Shown here: piece after piece, positions 26,932-34,801 of the stretch | How positions within the stretch are numbered: position 1 is the stretch's first letter | How the letters are laid out: every line of letters starts with the position of its first letter | DNA from: Haloechinothrix alba | GTDB taxonomy: Bacteria; Actinomycetota; Actinomycetes; Mycobacteriales; Pseudonocardiaceae | Assembly: GCF_900188115.1 (NCBI RefSeq) | Contig: NZ_FZNW01000002.1 | Coordinates: forward strand, 1 to 64,000 | Reading direction: 5' to 3' | Length of the DNA stretch: 64,000 nt | The notes under the pieces: generated by a model | The model's input: the letters and a program-made list of their open reading frames with translations, nothing else | Databases searched by the model: none | Told to the model about the DNA's origin: nothing | Translations under genes and position numbers: made by a program

Positions 26932-27411
26932 TCATTTCTTGGGCGTCACCCAGATCGTGATCTCGCCGGTGACCACGGACTCACCGCGCTTGTCGTACAC
27001 CGTGAACGGTACGGGCAGGTCCATCCCGTCGGTGCCGAACTCCGGGATCTCGCCGAGCTCGGCTACCGCGCGCAGACCGGTCTCGGCCTTCGCCTGGTAG
27101 TGGACGGTCATCCCTTTCGGCAGCCACCGGTGCGTCACCGGAACCGTCGCCTCGGCAAGCATGCCCATCGCGATCTCCGCGAGGTTGCACGCCGCGATCG
27201 CGTGGAACGTCCGGATGTGGTTGTACACCCCGAACCACTTCGGGGCCGTCACCTCGCACCGGCCGGGTTCGAGCACCCGGACCGTGGGCAGCACCGTGCT
27301 GAAGTACGGGACCCTGAGCGCGATCGCCGTGGAGAACACCTTGTGTCCACCAGGAAGACCGCTCAAGCGCTTCCACAACGCCAGTGTCGGGGGTGTCGGG
27401 GCGGCAGTCAT
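26932..27411 (-). CDS. DUF4442 hotdog-fold protein (thioesterase-like)
   Basis: The product is 159 residues. The ATG at 27411 follows GGAAGGGAAGGACC. FGVYNHIRTFHAIAACNLAE contains the Asn-His of the hotdog active helix, then AEIAMGMLAEA and a five-strand sheet ending EITIWVTPKK. DUF4442 proteins resemble YiiD-type and fatty acyl thioesterases; substrate not known. It is close in size to single-domain members (about 155). It is convergent with the epimerase gene and divergent from the GNAT gene. Confidence 0.82.
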   Translation of the reverse strand: MTAAPTPPTLALWKRLSGLPGGHKVFSTAIALRVPYFSTVLPTVRVLEPGRCEVTAPKWFGVYNHIRTFHAIAACNLAEIAMGMLAEATVPVTHRWLPKGMTVHYQAKAETGLRAVAELGEIPEFGTDGMDLPVPFTVYDKRGESVVTGEITIWVTPKK

Positions 27412-27701
27412 CGCGGTCCTTCCCTTCCTCATCCTCTCCTCGTGCTCGCGGTCGCGCTGTTTCCGTGCGCTCGTTCGCACGCACGCGGTCGCGATACTCT
27501 CCGTCCGCCGCGCGCAGCGGCGTGCCGACTCGATGCTACTCGTCAGTAACCTTCACGGCACCCCGGCCCGCGCCGGCCACCGGCAAGCGCGGGCTGCCTG
27601 CCCGACCTCGCCACACTGCCGGCCCCGCGCGGTGAATAAGCTACCCCGTAGAACCGGAGGAGAGCCCGGAGGAGAGCACCGTCGTCGCCCGGAGGTCAGC
27701 C

Positions 27702-28208
27702 GTGCCGTCCACCCGAGTCCGCCCCGTCGCGAAGGACGACGTCGCCGATGTCGTCACGCTGGTTCACGAGCTCGCGGAGTACGAGAAGGCTCCCGAGGAG
27801 TGTCACCTCACCGGCGAGGACCTCGACGCCGCCCTGTTCGCCGACCAGCCTGCACTGTTCGGGCATGTCGCCGAGCTCGACGGCGTGGCGGCCGGCTTCG
27901 CGCTGTGGTTCCTCAACTTCTCCACCTGGCGCGGTGTGCACGGGATCTACCTGGAGGACCTCTACGTACGACCCGCCTACCGTGGCCACGGCCTCGGCAA
28001 GGCCCTGCTCGCCGAGCTCGCGCGCGAATGCTCGCGACGGGGCTACGGGCGGCTCGAGTGGTGGGTGCTGGACTGGAACACCCCCGCGATCGACTTCTAC
28101 CGGTCGGTCGGTGCCGTGGCGATGGACGAATGGACGGTGTTCCGGCTCACCGGCGACGCGCTGACCGGGCTCGCGACCCACGCCGGCGGCGCGCGACCTG
28201 CGGGGTAA
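27702..28208 (+). CDS. GNAT-family N-acetyltransferase (spermidine/diamine acetyltransferase-like)
   Basis: The product is 168 residues; GTG 27702 follows GGAGG. The acetyl-CoA-binding motif A is present as YLEDLYVRPAYRGHGLGKAL, with the R-G-H-G-x-G loop. Motif B reads RLEWWVLDWNTPAIDFYRSV, whose W-x-V-L-x-W-N-x-P-A-I form is characteristic of the SSAT-like subgroup (YLEDLYV plus WNTPAI). The likely role is acetyl transfer to a small amine; substrate not proven. Single gene. Confidence 0.88.
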   Translation: MPSTRVRPVAKDDVADVVTLVHELAEYEKAPEECHLTGEDLDAALFADQPALFGHVAELDGVAAGFALWFLNFSTWRGVHGIYLEDLYVRPAYRGHGLGKALLAELARECSRRGYGRLEWWVLDWNTPAIDFYRSVGAVAMDEWTVFRLTGDALTGLATHAGGARPAG

Positions 28209-28253
28209 CCGGCAACGGTGCGCAGCACGACGGCCGGGCACGGCCGGGTACGC

Positions 28254-28697
28254 TCAGCTCCGGCCGCCCTCCGGGCCGTCCAGGTCGGCTCCCTCCTGCC
28301 CGAGCGCCCACGCCTTGGACGGCTGGCGGAACAGCAGCACGACCACCCCGATGGTCAGGGCAAGCAGCGGCAGGCCGAGCTCAGGACGCGAGGACGGTCC
28401 GAGCATGTACCAACCGGCGCCGGCCAGGATCACGGCAACGACCAGCGACGGCGAGCGCGCCCACAACTGCCCGAGCAGCAGCCCGATGCCGCACGCGAGC
28501 GTGCCTCCACCGAGCACGGCGTAGTAGGCGGCCTCGCCGTACACGCTGTTGCCGCCCTGCGTGGTCGCGGAGCCGAACACCGCCGAAAGGAGCAACACCA
28601 GCGAGAACCCCATGCCGAACAGGCCGGGCAGCGCCACGAGGAGCCCGGCGAGGCGCACCTGCAGTGGCGCCGGCATCACTACGTCCGCGAGCCGCAC
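28254..28697 (-). CDS. Small four-TM membrane protein
   Basis: The product is 147 residues from GTG 28697 behind GGGAAGG. Hydrophobic segments lie at about 13-40, 56-78, 83-100 and 108-124, with a short charged tail. It has no diagnostic motif. Membrane topology is predicted only by hydropathy. Confidence 0.7.
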   Translation of the reverse strand: MRLADVVMPAPLQVRLAGLLVALPGLFGMGFSLVLLLSAVFGSATTQGGNSVYGEAAYYAVLGGGTLACGIGLLLGQLWARSPSLVVAVILAGAGWYMLGPSSRPELGLPLLALTIGVVVLLFRQPSKAWALGQEGADLDGPEGGRS

Positions 28698-28831
28698 GCG
28701 TCACGACCTTCCCGCATCGGCGAACAACCCCGATCGTACCGCGCAGGCTCCGTTCACCCGGCACGCACACCCGGGACCGCGCAGGCCGACGACCGTGCCC
28801 CGAGCCCAGTTCGGCGCCAAGTTCCAGCCCC

Positions 28832-28877
28832 GTTCTGGGCCCTGTTCTGGGCCCTGTTCTGGGCCCTGTTCTGGGCA
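28832..28877. repeat. 12-bp tandem repeat, 3.8 copies
   Basis: The unit GTTCTGGGCCCT occurs three times perfectly and once partially. A unit of 12 keeps frame, and the same type of repeat occurs inside the SRAP gene (CTGCTGGGCCTG at about 36430-36467), suggesting slippage. Confidence 0.85.
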
Positions 28878-29231
28878 CGCCCGGTTCCCCGCGACGACCG
28901 GCCGGCGGGCACGTCGACGAGCGCACCGGCCGGAAGCGCATGACTGTCCGTAGTAAGCCCACGTGGTGAATCACTCGGTTGGCCGTTTTGCCATGGGCGT
29001 CACAGAGGCGAGGATCAAACCGTCGTCGGTGAGCTGGCGGTCGCCGGGGTGCACTCATCACGACACGACACGCGGACGAGCGGGCCGGCACGGCGCCTCG
29101 ACCGGTCCCGCCCGCCCGACGGGAACGCGGCAAGCACGGGAGTGGAGGTCACGCTGCGGGGTGCGAGTGCGCTCCCCGCGAAGCGAACGGCAACTCCCGG
29201 GGGACGTGCATGCTCACTCCACCGGGCGACG

Positions 29232-29243
29232 TACGCTGCATGA
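29232..29243 (+). promoter_or_regulatory. -10 box for a leaderless lipid kinase transcript
   Basis: TACGCT at 29232-29237 is followed by six bases and the GTG at 29244, with no ribosome site. Confidence 0.5.
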
Positions 29244-30176
29244 GTGCGCGCTCTGCTCATCGTGAACCCGCGGGCCACGTCCACGACACCCGGTGTCCGG
29301 GACGTCATCAGCCATGCCCTTGCCAGCAGGCTCACGTTGACCGTCGCGGAGACATCCCATCGTGGCCATGCCGCCGAGCTCGCCGCGACAGCGCACCAGG
29401 CAGGCACCGACCTCGTCATCGCACACGGCGGGGACGGCACGGTCAACGAGATCGTCAACGGGATGCTGGGCGGCGAGGGCCGGTACACGCGTGACACGGA
29501 CCCGCGGAGCGCACCGATGATCGCCGTCGTCCCCGGTGGTTCGGCCAACGTGTTCGCCAGGTCGCTCGGCTTACCACCCGACCCCCTCGAGACGACCCAC
29601 CTGCTCCTCGAGGCCATCGCGGCCGAAAGCACAAGGCGCATCGGCCTAGGATCGGCGAACGGCAGGTTGTTCACGTTCAGTGCCGGCCTCGGCTGGGACG
29701 CCGACGTCGTCGCCGGGGTCGACCGGCGACGTGGCAAGCAAGCGAGTCCCTCGCTCTACACGCGCGTGGCGGCAAGGTGCTACTTCCGGCCGCCGCAGGG
29801 CAGGCCGCCGTTGACGGTCAGCATAGCCGGGGAGGACGAGACGACCGTGCGCACCGTGTTCGTCTCCAACACCGACCCGTGGAGCTATCTGGGCAGCAGG
29901 CCGATCCGCCTCAACCCCGACTGCTCGTTCGATACCGGCCTCGGCGTGTTCGGCCTGCGCAGCCTGGCCCTGCCCCGGGTGCTCGGGCACCTTCGTCGCG
30001 CGCTGAGCCGGAAGGGCGTGCGCCGCGGTCGCGGGCTCGTGCAGCACGCCAACGTGGAAAAACTGAGCGTGCACGCCGATGATCCGGTAAACTTTCAGGT
30101 TGATGGGGATTACGTGGGGATGGAGTCCACGGTCGAGTTCGCCAGTGCTCCTCAAGCGCTGACCGTGCTCGTATGA
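29244..30176 (+). CDS. Diacylglycerol/sphingosine kinase-family lipid kinase
   Basis: The product is 310 residues. The DAGK catalytic domain shows the nucleotide-binding HGGDGTVNEIVNGM near 60 and VVPGGSANVFARSLGLP near 97, then the second domain with GLGWDADVV and the closing FQVDGDYVG. This family phosphorylates diacylglycerol or a related lipid at the membrane surface and returns it to phosphatidic acid. It starts at a GTG that coincides with the predicted transcription start. It lies just upstream of whiB1, but the 315-base gap with its own regulatory sites separates them. Confidence 0.88.
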   Translation: MRALLIVNPRATSTTPGVRDVISHALASRLTLTVAETSHRGHAAELAATAHQAGTDLVIAHGGDGTVNEIVNGMLGGEGRYTRDTDPRSAPMIAVVPGGSANVFARSLGLPPDPLETTHLLLEAIAAESTRRIGLGSANGRLFTFSAGLGWDADVVAGVDRRRGKQASPSLYTRVAARCYFRPPQGRPPLTVSIAGEDETTVRTVFVSNTDPWSYLGSRPIRLNPDCSFDTGLGVFGLRSLALPRVLGHLRRALSRKGVRRGRGLVQHANVEKLSVHADDPVNFQVDGDYVGMESTVEFASAPQALTVLV

Positions 30177-30351
30177 GACTCACCTCGTTCGCGCCGTCGT
30201 GCGCGGCGCGGCCCATGTGATCGTCCCGGCCAATCTGCCGCTGACCACTCGGCGATGCATGGTAGCCGTTCACAGCATCCCGCTTGGCACAGGCATGGCC
30301 ACAAGCCGAGATTGACAAAGGAATCCGCAGGTCAGGGCAGTAGCTCGCCCG

Positions 30352-30417
30352 GGTGAGCTGACTCACCGATCTTGCAAAAACCCTTGCCCGATTCGGCGCT
30401 TCGTGAAAGCATTCACA
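30352..30417 (+). promoter_or_regulatory. Two CRP-like operator sites upstream of whiB1
   Basis: GGTGAGCTGACTCACC at 30352-30367 and CGTGAAAGCATTCACA at 30402-30417 both have the GTGA-N6-TCAC core of the cAMP receptor protein consensus. Their centres are 50 nt apart, upstream of whiB1. In M. tuberculosis the whiB1 promoter is controlled by CRP (Rv3676) through two sites, so this arrangement appears conserved. Confidence 0.7.
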
Positions 30418-30491
30418 AGCACCCCGAGAAGAACGACCGCCATGACGACCGTGGCGCGGCTTATCCGCGTCGCCACGAAGGAGCTCACGAA

Positions 30492-30743
30492 ATGGACTGG
30501 CGCCACCACGCGGCCTGCCGAGACGAGGACCCGGAGCTGTTCTTTCCCGTGGGCACCACGGGTCCTGCACTCGTGCAGGAGGCCGAGGCGAAAGCCGTGT
30601 GCCACCGCTGCACCGTCGCATCCGATTGCCTGGCCTGGGCACTGGCAACCGGGCAGGATTCCGGCGTGTGGGGCGGCATGAGCGAGGACGAGCGGCGCGC
30701 CTTGAAGCGCCGTCGTGCCAACGTTGGCATGCGCACCGCCTGA
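30492..30743 (+). CDS. whiB1: WhiB1 iron-sulfur transcription factor
   Basis: The product is 83 residues; the ATG follows AAGGAG. Cys 9, 37, 40 and 46 (the C-x2-C pair in AVCHRC) bind a [4Fe-4S] cluster. GVWGGMSEDERRAL is the WhiB signature loop, followed by a basic tail KRRRANVGMR for DNA contact. Length and sequence match M. tuberculosis WhiB1 (MDWRH-A-CRDEDPELFFPVG), an essential nitric-oxide-sensing regulator that binds the main sigma factor. Two CRP-like sites lie upstream. It faces pdtaS convergently, as in mycobacteria. Confidence 0.95.
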   Translation: MDWRHHAACRDEDPELFFPVGTTGPALVQEAEAKAVCHRCTVASDCLAWALATGQDSGVWGGMSEDERRALKRRRANVGMRTA

Positions 30744-30775
30744 GAACAGGCCTTTCGAAACGTAGTGATCGAACG

Positions 30776-30806
30776 AGCCGGTGCCACCCCCGTGGTGGCA
30801 CCGGCT
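30776..30806 (+). terminator. Terminator after whiB1
   Basis: AGCCGGTGCCACC at 30776-30788 pairs perfectly with GGTGGCACCGGCT at 30794-30806 over a 5-nt loop. It is placed between the convergent whiB1 and pdtaS genes. Confidence 0.8.
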
Positions 30807-30851
30807 TCAGTATTGCACAGGTCCCCGGCCGGCCGGACAGCGCATGGCGTT

Positions 30852-32369
30852 CTAGAGCCTGCGCACCAGGGGGATCCGGACCGAGGCCTGGGTCCCGTGC
30901 GGCTCACGCGCACTGATCGACAGTGACCCCCGCAGCTCGGATGTCACCAGCGTACGGACGATCTGCAGCCCCAACCCGTCCGCAGTCTCCACGGAGAAGT
31001 CCCGGGGAAGGCCTCGACCGTCGTCGGAGATCGTGACATCCAGCCACCGGGCCGACCGCCGCGCGTGCACGATCACCCTGCCCGCGCTGCCCTCCGGGAA
31101 CGCGTGCTCGACGGCGTTCTGCACCAGCTCGGACAGCACCATCACCAGGGGTGTCGCGATGTCGGCGACCACGACACCGAACGATCCCTCCCTGCTCAGC
31201 TGCAACGGCGACTCCGCGGTCGTGATCTCGCCGAGCATCGGCAGCACCTTGTCCAGCAGGTGGTCGAGGTCCACCCGCTCGTCCACGGACACCGACAACG
31301 ACTCGTGCACCATCGCGATCGACGAGACGCGCCGCACCGACTCCTCAAGCGCCTGCCGGGCCTGCATGCTCGACGTACGACGGGACTGCAGGCGAAGCAG
31401 TGTGGCCACGGTCTGCAGGTTGTTCTTGACCCTGTGGTGGATCTCCCGGATCGTGGCGTCCTTGCTGAGCAGCGCACGATCCCGGCGTTTGACCTCGGTC
31501 ACGTCCCGCACAAGTACCAGCGCACCCGCTGCCACTCCGGATGGGCGCAACGGGATCGCCCGGAAGAGCACGGCCGCGCCCGGTCGCGACTCGGCCTCCG
31601 CCCGGCTCCCCGGCCGCCCCTCGAGCGCGTCGTGGATGCGGTGCGCGATCTCGGTGGCATCGAACGGGTCGGCGATCAGGGACTTCGTGAGCGGGACCAG
31701 CCGCTCACCGACCAGGTCGGCCTCGTGCCCCATCCGGTGATAGGCGGACAGGCCGTTCGGGCTCGCGAAGACCACGGTCCCGGACCCGTCCAGCCGGATG
31801 AAACCGTCTCCCACCCGCGGGCTGGTGTGCACCCCGGTCAGCGACTCGGGGTTCGGGAAGGTCCCGTCCGCGATCATCTGGCACAGGTCCGCGGCACTGC
31901 CGAGATAGGCGATCTCGAGCGAGCTGGGCACGCGCGGCGTGACGAGCGTGGACTCCCGGCTGAGCACGGCGATGACCTGCCCCCGAAACGAGACCGGGAT
32001 CGCCTCCCTGCGCATCGGCACGTCGTGTAACCAGTGCGGATCCTCCTCCCGGAAGATGCGCACCTCCCGGATCGCCCGCGCCAGCTGCGGGTAGTCGGTG
32101 ATCGTCAGTCGCGTGTCGACGACGTCCTCCGGGTGCGCCGTCGGCCCGGTGGTGGGGCGCGCCTGGGCGGCACAGACGAACTCCGTACGGCTGTCGACGC
32201 GCCCGTCCTCGTTGCCGTAGATCGGCACCCACATGAGGAAGTCCGCGAACGACAGGTCGGCGAGCAGCTGCCACTCGGCGACGACCGTCTGCAGATGATC
32301 GGCTGCTTCCCCGGACAGGCCGGTGTGCTCGGCGAGCAGATCGGCAAGCGTGGACACCTCCCCATCCAA
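30852..32369 (-). CDS. pdtaS: PdtaS-type sensor histidine kinase (HisKA_2, GAF and PAS)
   Basis: The product is 505 residues (M. tuberculosis PdtaS 501). A GAF domain lies at about 1-150 and a PAS-like domain at about 180-295. The HisKA_2 segment ATIREIHHRVKNNLQTVATL carries the phospho-accepting His at 311 or 312, and an HATPase_c domain follows (SELVQNAVEHAF, then DDGRGLP and DGLGLQIVRTLV). PdtaS signals to the RNA-binding antiterminator PdtaR, which is encoded elsewhere. I give ATG 32369; a GTG four codons later (32357) matches the mycobacterial start better. It is convergent with whiB1, as in mycobacteria. Confidence 0.92.
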   Translation of the reverse strand: MDGEVSTLADLLAEHTGLSGEAADHLQTVVAEWQLLADLSFADFLMWVPIYGNEDGRVDSRTEFVCAAQARPTTGPTAHPEDVVDTRLTITDYPQLARAIREVRIFREEDPHWLHDVPMRREAIPVSFRGQVIAVLSRESTLVTPRVPSSLEIAYLGSAADLCQMIADGTFPNPESLTGVHTSPRVGDGFIRLDGSGTVVFASPNGLSAYHRMGHEADLVGERLVPLTKSLIADPFDATEIAHRIHDALEGRPGSRAEAESRPGAAVLFRAIPLRPSGVAAGALVLVRDVTEVKRRDRALLSKDATIREIHHRVKNNLQTVATLLRLQSRRTSSMQARQALEESVRRVSSIAMVHESLSVSVDERVDLDHLLDKVLPMLGEITTAESPLQLSREGSFGVVVADIATPLVMVLSELVQNAVEHAFPEGSAGRVIVHARRSARWLDVTISDDGRGLPRDFSVETADGLGLQIVRTLVTSELRGSLSISAREPHGTQASVRIPLVRRL

Positions 32370-32560
32370 TCAAACCGGCAGGTCCACCCCCACACCGCTC
32401 GCCAGTACGCCACAGGCATGCCAGACTGGGCCGGGCTCACGGGTCCTCGCACGGCACAGCGGCGAGCCGGGCCTGCGAGCCGACTCGAGCCGTGCCGCAG
32501 ACGTGGAACGCGACACCGGCCGATGCCCACGGTGGTGATGTGGCCGAGTTAGGAGGCACT

Positions 32561-32635
32561 GTGTCCAAACGCACACGCAAGCGGCGGATGAAGAAGAAGA
32601 ACGCCGCCAACCACGGTAAGAAGCCGCACTCCTAG
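32561..32635 (+). CDS. Ribosomal protein bL37 (24 residues)
   Basis: A GTG at 32561 behind a perfect AGGAGG encodes 24 residues, SKRTRKRRMKKKNAANHGKK before the last three and a TAG. This matches the actinobacterial 50S protein bL37 (24 residues, basic, ending NAANHGK-P-), found structurally in mycobacterial ribosomes. It binds rRNA in the large subunit. It lies between divergent pdtaS and the convergent rshA, the place where actinobacterial genomes usually have it. It is too short for most gene callers. Confidence 0.85.
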   Translation: MSKRTRKRRMKKKNAANHGKKPHS

Positions 32636-32707
32636 ACCGGCCGGTTCGGGCGGGGTGCCGGGCACGGCCCGGCCCTGCTCGCGCACCCCTCCCGCGGGTC
32701 GGTCCCG

Positions 32708-33025
32708 CTACTCGGCGCTGCTGGTGCGTTCGGTCACATCCCCGATGTCGGTGCCGGACCGCTCCTCCACCGTCGTGCGGATGGTCTCCCGCAGCCGGTC
32801 CTTGAGCCCGTCCGGCGCGTGCTCGCCGCCGCACTTGCGCGCCAGGAGCTGCTTGAGCTGCTCGGATATCCCGTACTGCTCGAGGCACGGCGGGCACTCC
32901 TCCAGGTGCTTGCGCAGCTCGGCCTCGTGCTCCTGGGGGCACTCCTTGTCGAGCAGCCGGTACACCTCGGCGAGGACCTCCGTGCAGTCCGGCCCGTCCT
33001 GGCTACCACAGCTGTCGTTGGTCAT
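32708..33025 (-). CDS. rshA: Zinc-containing anti-sigma factor RshA/RsrA
   Basis: The product is 105 residues. His 40, Cys 44 and Cys 47 form the ZAS motif H-x3-C-x2-C (KHLEECPPC), with a further Cys 14 that fits the redox-active zinc ligand of Streptomyces RsrA. Oxidation of the cysteines releases zinc and frees the sigma factor. The ATG overlaps the sigH stop by four bases (ATGA), coupling their translation, as in other actinobacteria. Confidence 0.93.
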   Translation of the reverse strand: MTNDSCGSQDGPDCTEVLAEVYRLLDKECPQEHEAELRKHLEECPPCLEQYGISEQLKQLLARKCGGEHAPDGLKDRLRETIRTTVEERSGTDIGDVTERTSSAE

Positions 33026-33627
33026 CGCGTCACCTCCGCGCGCGAATCCCGGATGAATCCCCGTTCGCGGGCGGTGTCAGCGAGCAGCTCGCGTAGCTGA
33101 CCGCGCCCACGATGCAACCTCGACATCACGGTGCCAATCGGAGTGTCCATGATCTCGGCGATCTCCTTGTACGCGAAGCCTTCCACGTCCGCGAGATATA
33201 CCGCGAGCCGGAAATCCTCGGGAAGCCGCTGGAGAGCATCCTTGACGTCGGTGTCCGGCAGGTTGTCCAGCGCCTCGACCTCCGCCGAGCGCAGGCCGCC
33301 CGAGGTGTGCCCTGCCACCTGCGCGAGCTGCCAGTCCTGGATCTCCTCGGTCGGCTGCTCGGCCGGTTGGCGCTGCCGCTTGCGGTACCCGTTGATGTAG
33401 GTGTTGGTCAGGATGCGGTACATCCAAGCCTTGAGGTTCGTACCGGCCTTGAACGTCCCGAACGCGCGGTAGGCCTTCAGGTACGTCTCCTGCACCAGAT
33501 CCTCGGCATCCGCCGGGTTGCGGGTCATCCGCATGGCGGCCGAGTAGAGCTGGTCGAGCAACGGCATCGCGTCACGCTCGAAACGTTCGATGAGCTCGGC
33601 ATCGTCCTGTCGGCCCTCATCAGCCAA
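33022..33627 (-). CDS. sigH: SigH/SigR-family ECF sigma factor (short form)
   Basis: The product is 201 residues. Sigma-70 region 2 is [20 protein letters not shown] to [15 protein letters not shown] with the core-binding stretch; region 4 is [20 protein letters not shown] to [14 protein letters not shown]. It directs the disulfide-stress and heat regulon (thioredoxins, mycothiol functions) when RshA is oxidised. I place the start at TTG 33627 because GGGAGGAG lies six bases upstream and because known short forms start just before the [14 protein letters not shown] segment. The same frame is open for 65 more codons to an ATG at 33822 next to a SigR-type promoter, so a longer isoform is likely under stress. 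Confidence 0.9.
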   Translation of the reverse strand: MADEGRQDDAELIERFERDAMPLLDQLYSAAMRMTRNPADAEDLVQETYLKAYRAFGTFKAGTNLKAWMYRILTNTYINGYRKRQRQPAEQPTEEIQDWQLAQVAGHTSGGLRSAEVEALDNLPDTDVKDALQRLPEDFRLAVYLADVEGFAYKEIAEIMDTPIGTVMSRLHRGRGQLRELLADTARERGFIRDSRAEVTR

Positions 33628-33822
33628 ACCGGCTCCTCCCGATTCCGCGCCGGTACCGGACCACCACACCTGACGGCGGGCACGTCGCGACGCGGCCATA
33701 ATGGGGTACGCATACGTCGCTGAGGATACGCTGCTCGCCTCGGAAACGCCCGGTAGCGTCTCCGGCTCGGGGGCCGTCTCGGAGCTTGCCTCACTCGGCA
33801 CGGTTTCGGTCAGCGTCGGCAT
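33628..33822 (-). other. In-frame 65-codon N-terminal extension of SigH (SigR'-like isoform)
   Basis: From ATG 33822 the frame continues without stop into SigH. The extension is Ser/Glu/Pro rich and then basic ([11 protein letters not shown]). The start is 9 bases from the -10 element of the autoregulatory promoter, with no ribosome site, so this transcript would be leaderless. Streptomyces coelicolor makes a comparable unstable SigR' from its stress-induced promoter. Confidence 0.6.
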
Positions 33823-33831
33823 GCCCGGTAC

Positions 33832-33858
33832 AACAGCGCGCTCCCACTACGCATTCCC
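33832..33858 (-). promoter_or_regulatory. SigH/SigR-dependent autoregulatory promoter of sigH
   Basis: On the minus strand GGGAAT (33858-33853) and GTT (33834-33832) are separated by exactly 18 bases, which is the SigR/SigH consensus GGGAAT-N18-GTT. It fires about ten bases before ATG 33822. Confidence 0.8.
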
Positions 33859-33911
33859 CGCCCGCATGAACCCCGTACCGGGCTCCGGCCTGCGCCGGTA
33901 GCCCGGCGGGA

Positions 33912-33949
33912 AGCGCCCGGTCGCTTCGGGAGTGGCGCGACCGGGCGCT
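33912..33949. terminator. Hairpin between the methyltransferase remnant and sigH promoter
   Basis: AGCGCCCGGTCGC at 33912-33924 pairs perfectly with GCGACCGGGCGCT at 33937-33949 over 12 nt. It lies just past the stop (33967, minus strand) of the methyltransferase remnant. Confidence 0.7.
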
Positions 33950-33966
33950 CCGGCGCGGCACGGTCG

Positions 33967-34440
33967 CTACCGCTTGCGCCCGACGCCCGCGTACATGCGT
34001 TCGACGCTGCGCTCGTGGGTATCGTCCGGGTGCCACTCCGCAGGGCGCACCAGGCCCGGAGGGACCAGAGCGAATCCACCGACAAGTCCGGTGTTCTCCG
34101 CTGGGTTTCGGTGCGCCATCGGGGCAGTGGCCCTGCTGTAGATGTTCTGCATCGTGGCGTGCTCTTCCTCGGAAGGAGAGTCGGTCGTCAGGTGCGAGAT
34201 CGCCGTGTAGGAACCAGGCGCCTGTGCCACCTGGTGCGTGTTCTCCATATCGGGCAGGCCGGCACCGATATCGATGAACTGCCGGACGCCGCACTGCCCC
34301 GCGAGGTAACGAACGGCACAACCGAGGAACTACCGGTTCTCCCACACCACGGAGAGCGTGAGGTCCGTGCCCACACTGTCCAAGACCGGCTCCGCGGCTG
34401 TCCGGCCGATCGCTTTCGCTTCGTACTCGCCCGCGCTGTC
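33967..34440 (-). pseudogene. Internally deleted DUF574-type SAM-dependent methyltransferase
   Basis: The minus strand reads EYEAKAIGRTAAEPVL, then LTLSVVWENR, a TAG, FLGCAVRYLAGQCGVRQFI, DIGAGLP, NTHQVAQ and then directly GSYTAISHLT, ending MYAGVGRKR. These are the N-terminal, SAM-binding and C-terminal motifs of actinobacterial DUF574/Methyltransf_19 proteins (about 270 residues). About 100 residues that normally lie between HEVAQ and the PGSYLALSHLT region are missing, with the frame kept across the junction near 34205. The TAG near 34333 (where Arg or Ala is expected in NRAFLGR) is a second lesion. Only short open frames survive, so it is inactive. Confidence 0.8.
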
Positions 34441-34801
34441 CCCTTCCGGGTCTTGCGTCTTGCGTTGTCCCGCAGAGGTATTTCAATACGGACATCCGGA
34501 CGCGCGGTCTACCGGCACGCCGCGCGCTGTCTCGCTCGGAAAGTCAGCACGTTGCAAGATGTCGTCGAGCGGTGGCGGTGCGAGAATCGACCTCTGTGTT
34601 GGGGCACTGCCGAGCGCAGCTTCCGGTACCGCCGCACGCGTCTCCGTCGGCGGACGCCGGAGAGAGCCTCCTGCCACGGCAGGTCGCTCCGTGGCCACGG
34701 GGAGGCCGCGAGCGCCGGCTCGGTTCGCACGACCGCCCCTGCGTGGGGCGGGTGAGGAGCCCGACCGGGGAACGTCACAGCCGAGAGGAAGGAAGTGTCA
34801 G
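34441..34801. other. Gene-free stretch; promoter region of the DUF899 gene
   Basis: No gene can be supported. A long open frame runs through here into the DUF899 gene, but it has no family similarity before 34802. The ribosome site AGAGGAAGGAA lies at the right end. Confidence 0.4.

Larger units (their letters stand above)
28698..29243. other. Gene-free stretch with a 12-bp tandem repeat
   Basis: No supportable gene lies here. GTTCTGGGCCCT is repeated in tandem at 28832-28843, 28844-28855 and 28856-28867 with a partial fourth copy to 28877. A TACGCT -10 box at 29232-29237 serves the lipid kinase gene. Confidence 0.6.

Noticed and set aside
33791-34495. 234-codon minus-strand open frame
   Set aside because: It is a shadow of the broken methyltransferase, whose motifs read in another frame.
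34358-34801. Long upstream extension of the DUF899 frame
   Set aside because: No family similarity before 34802, and a strong ribosome site sits at 34802.
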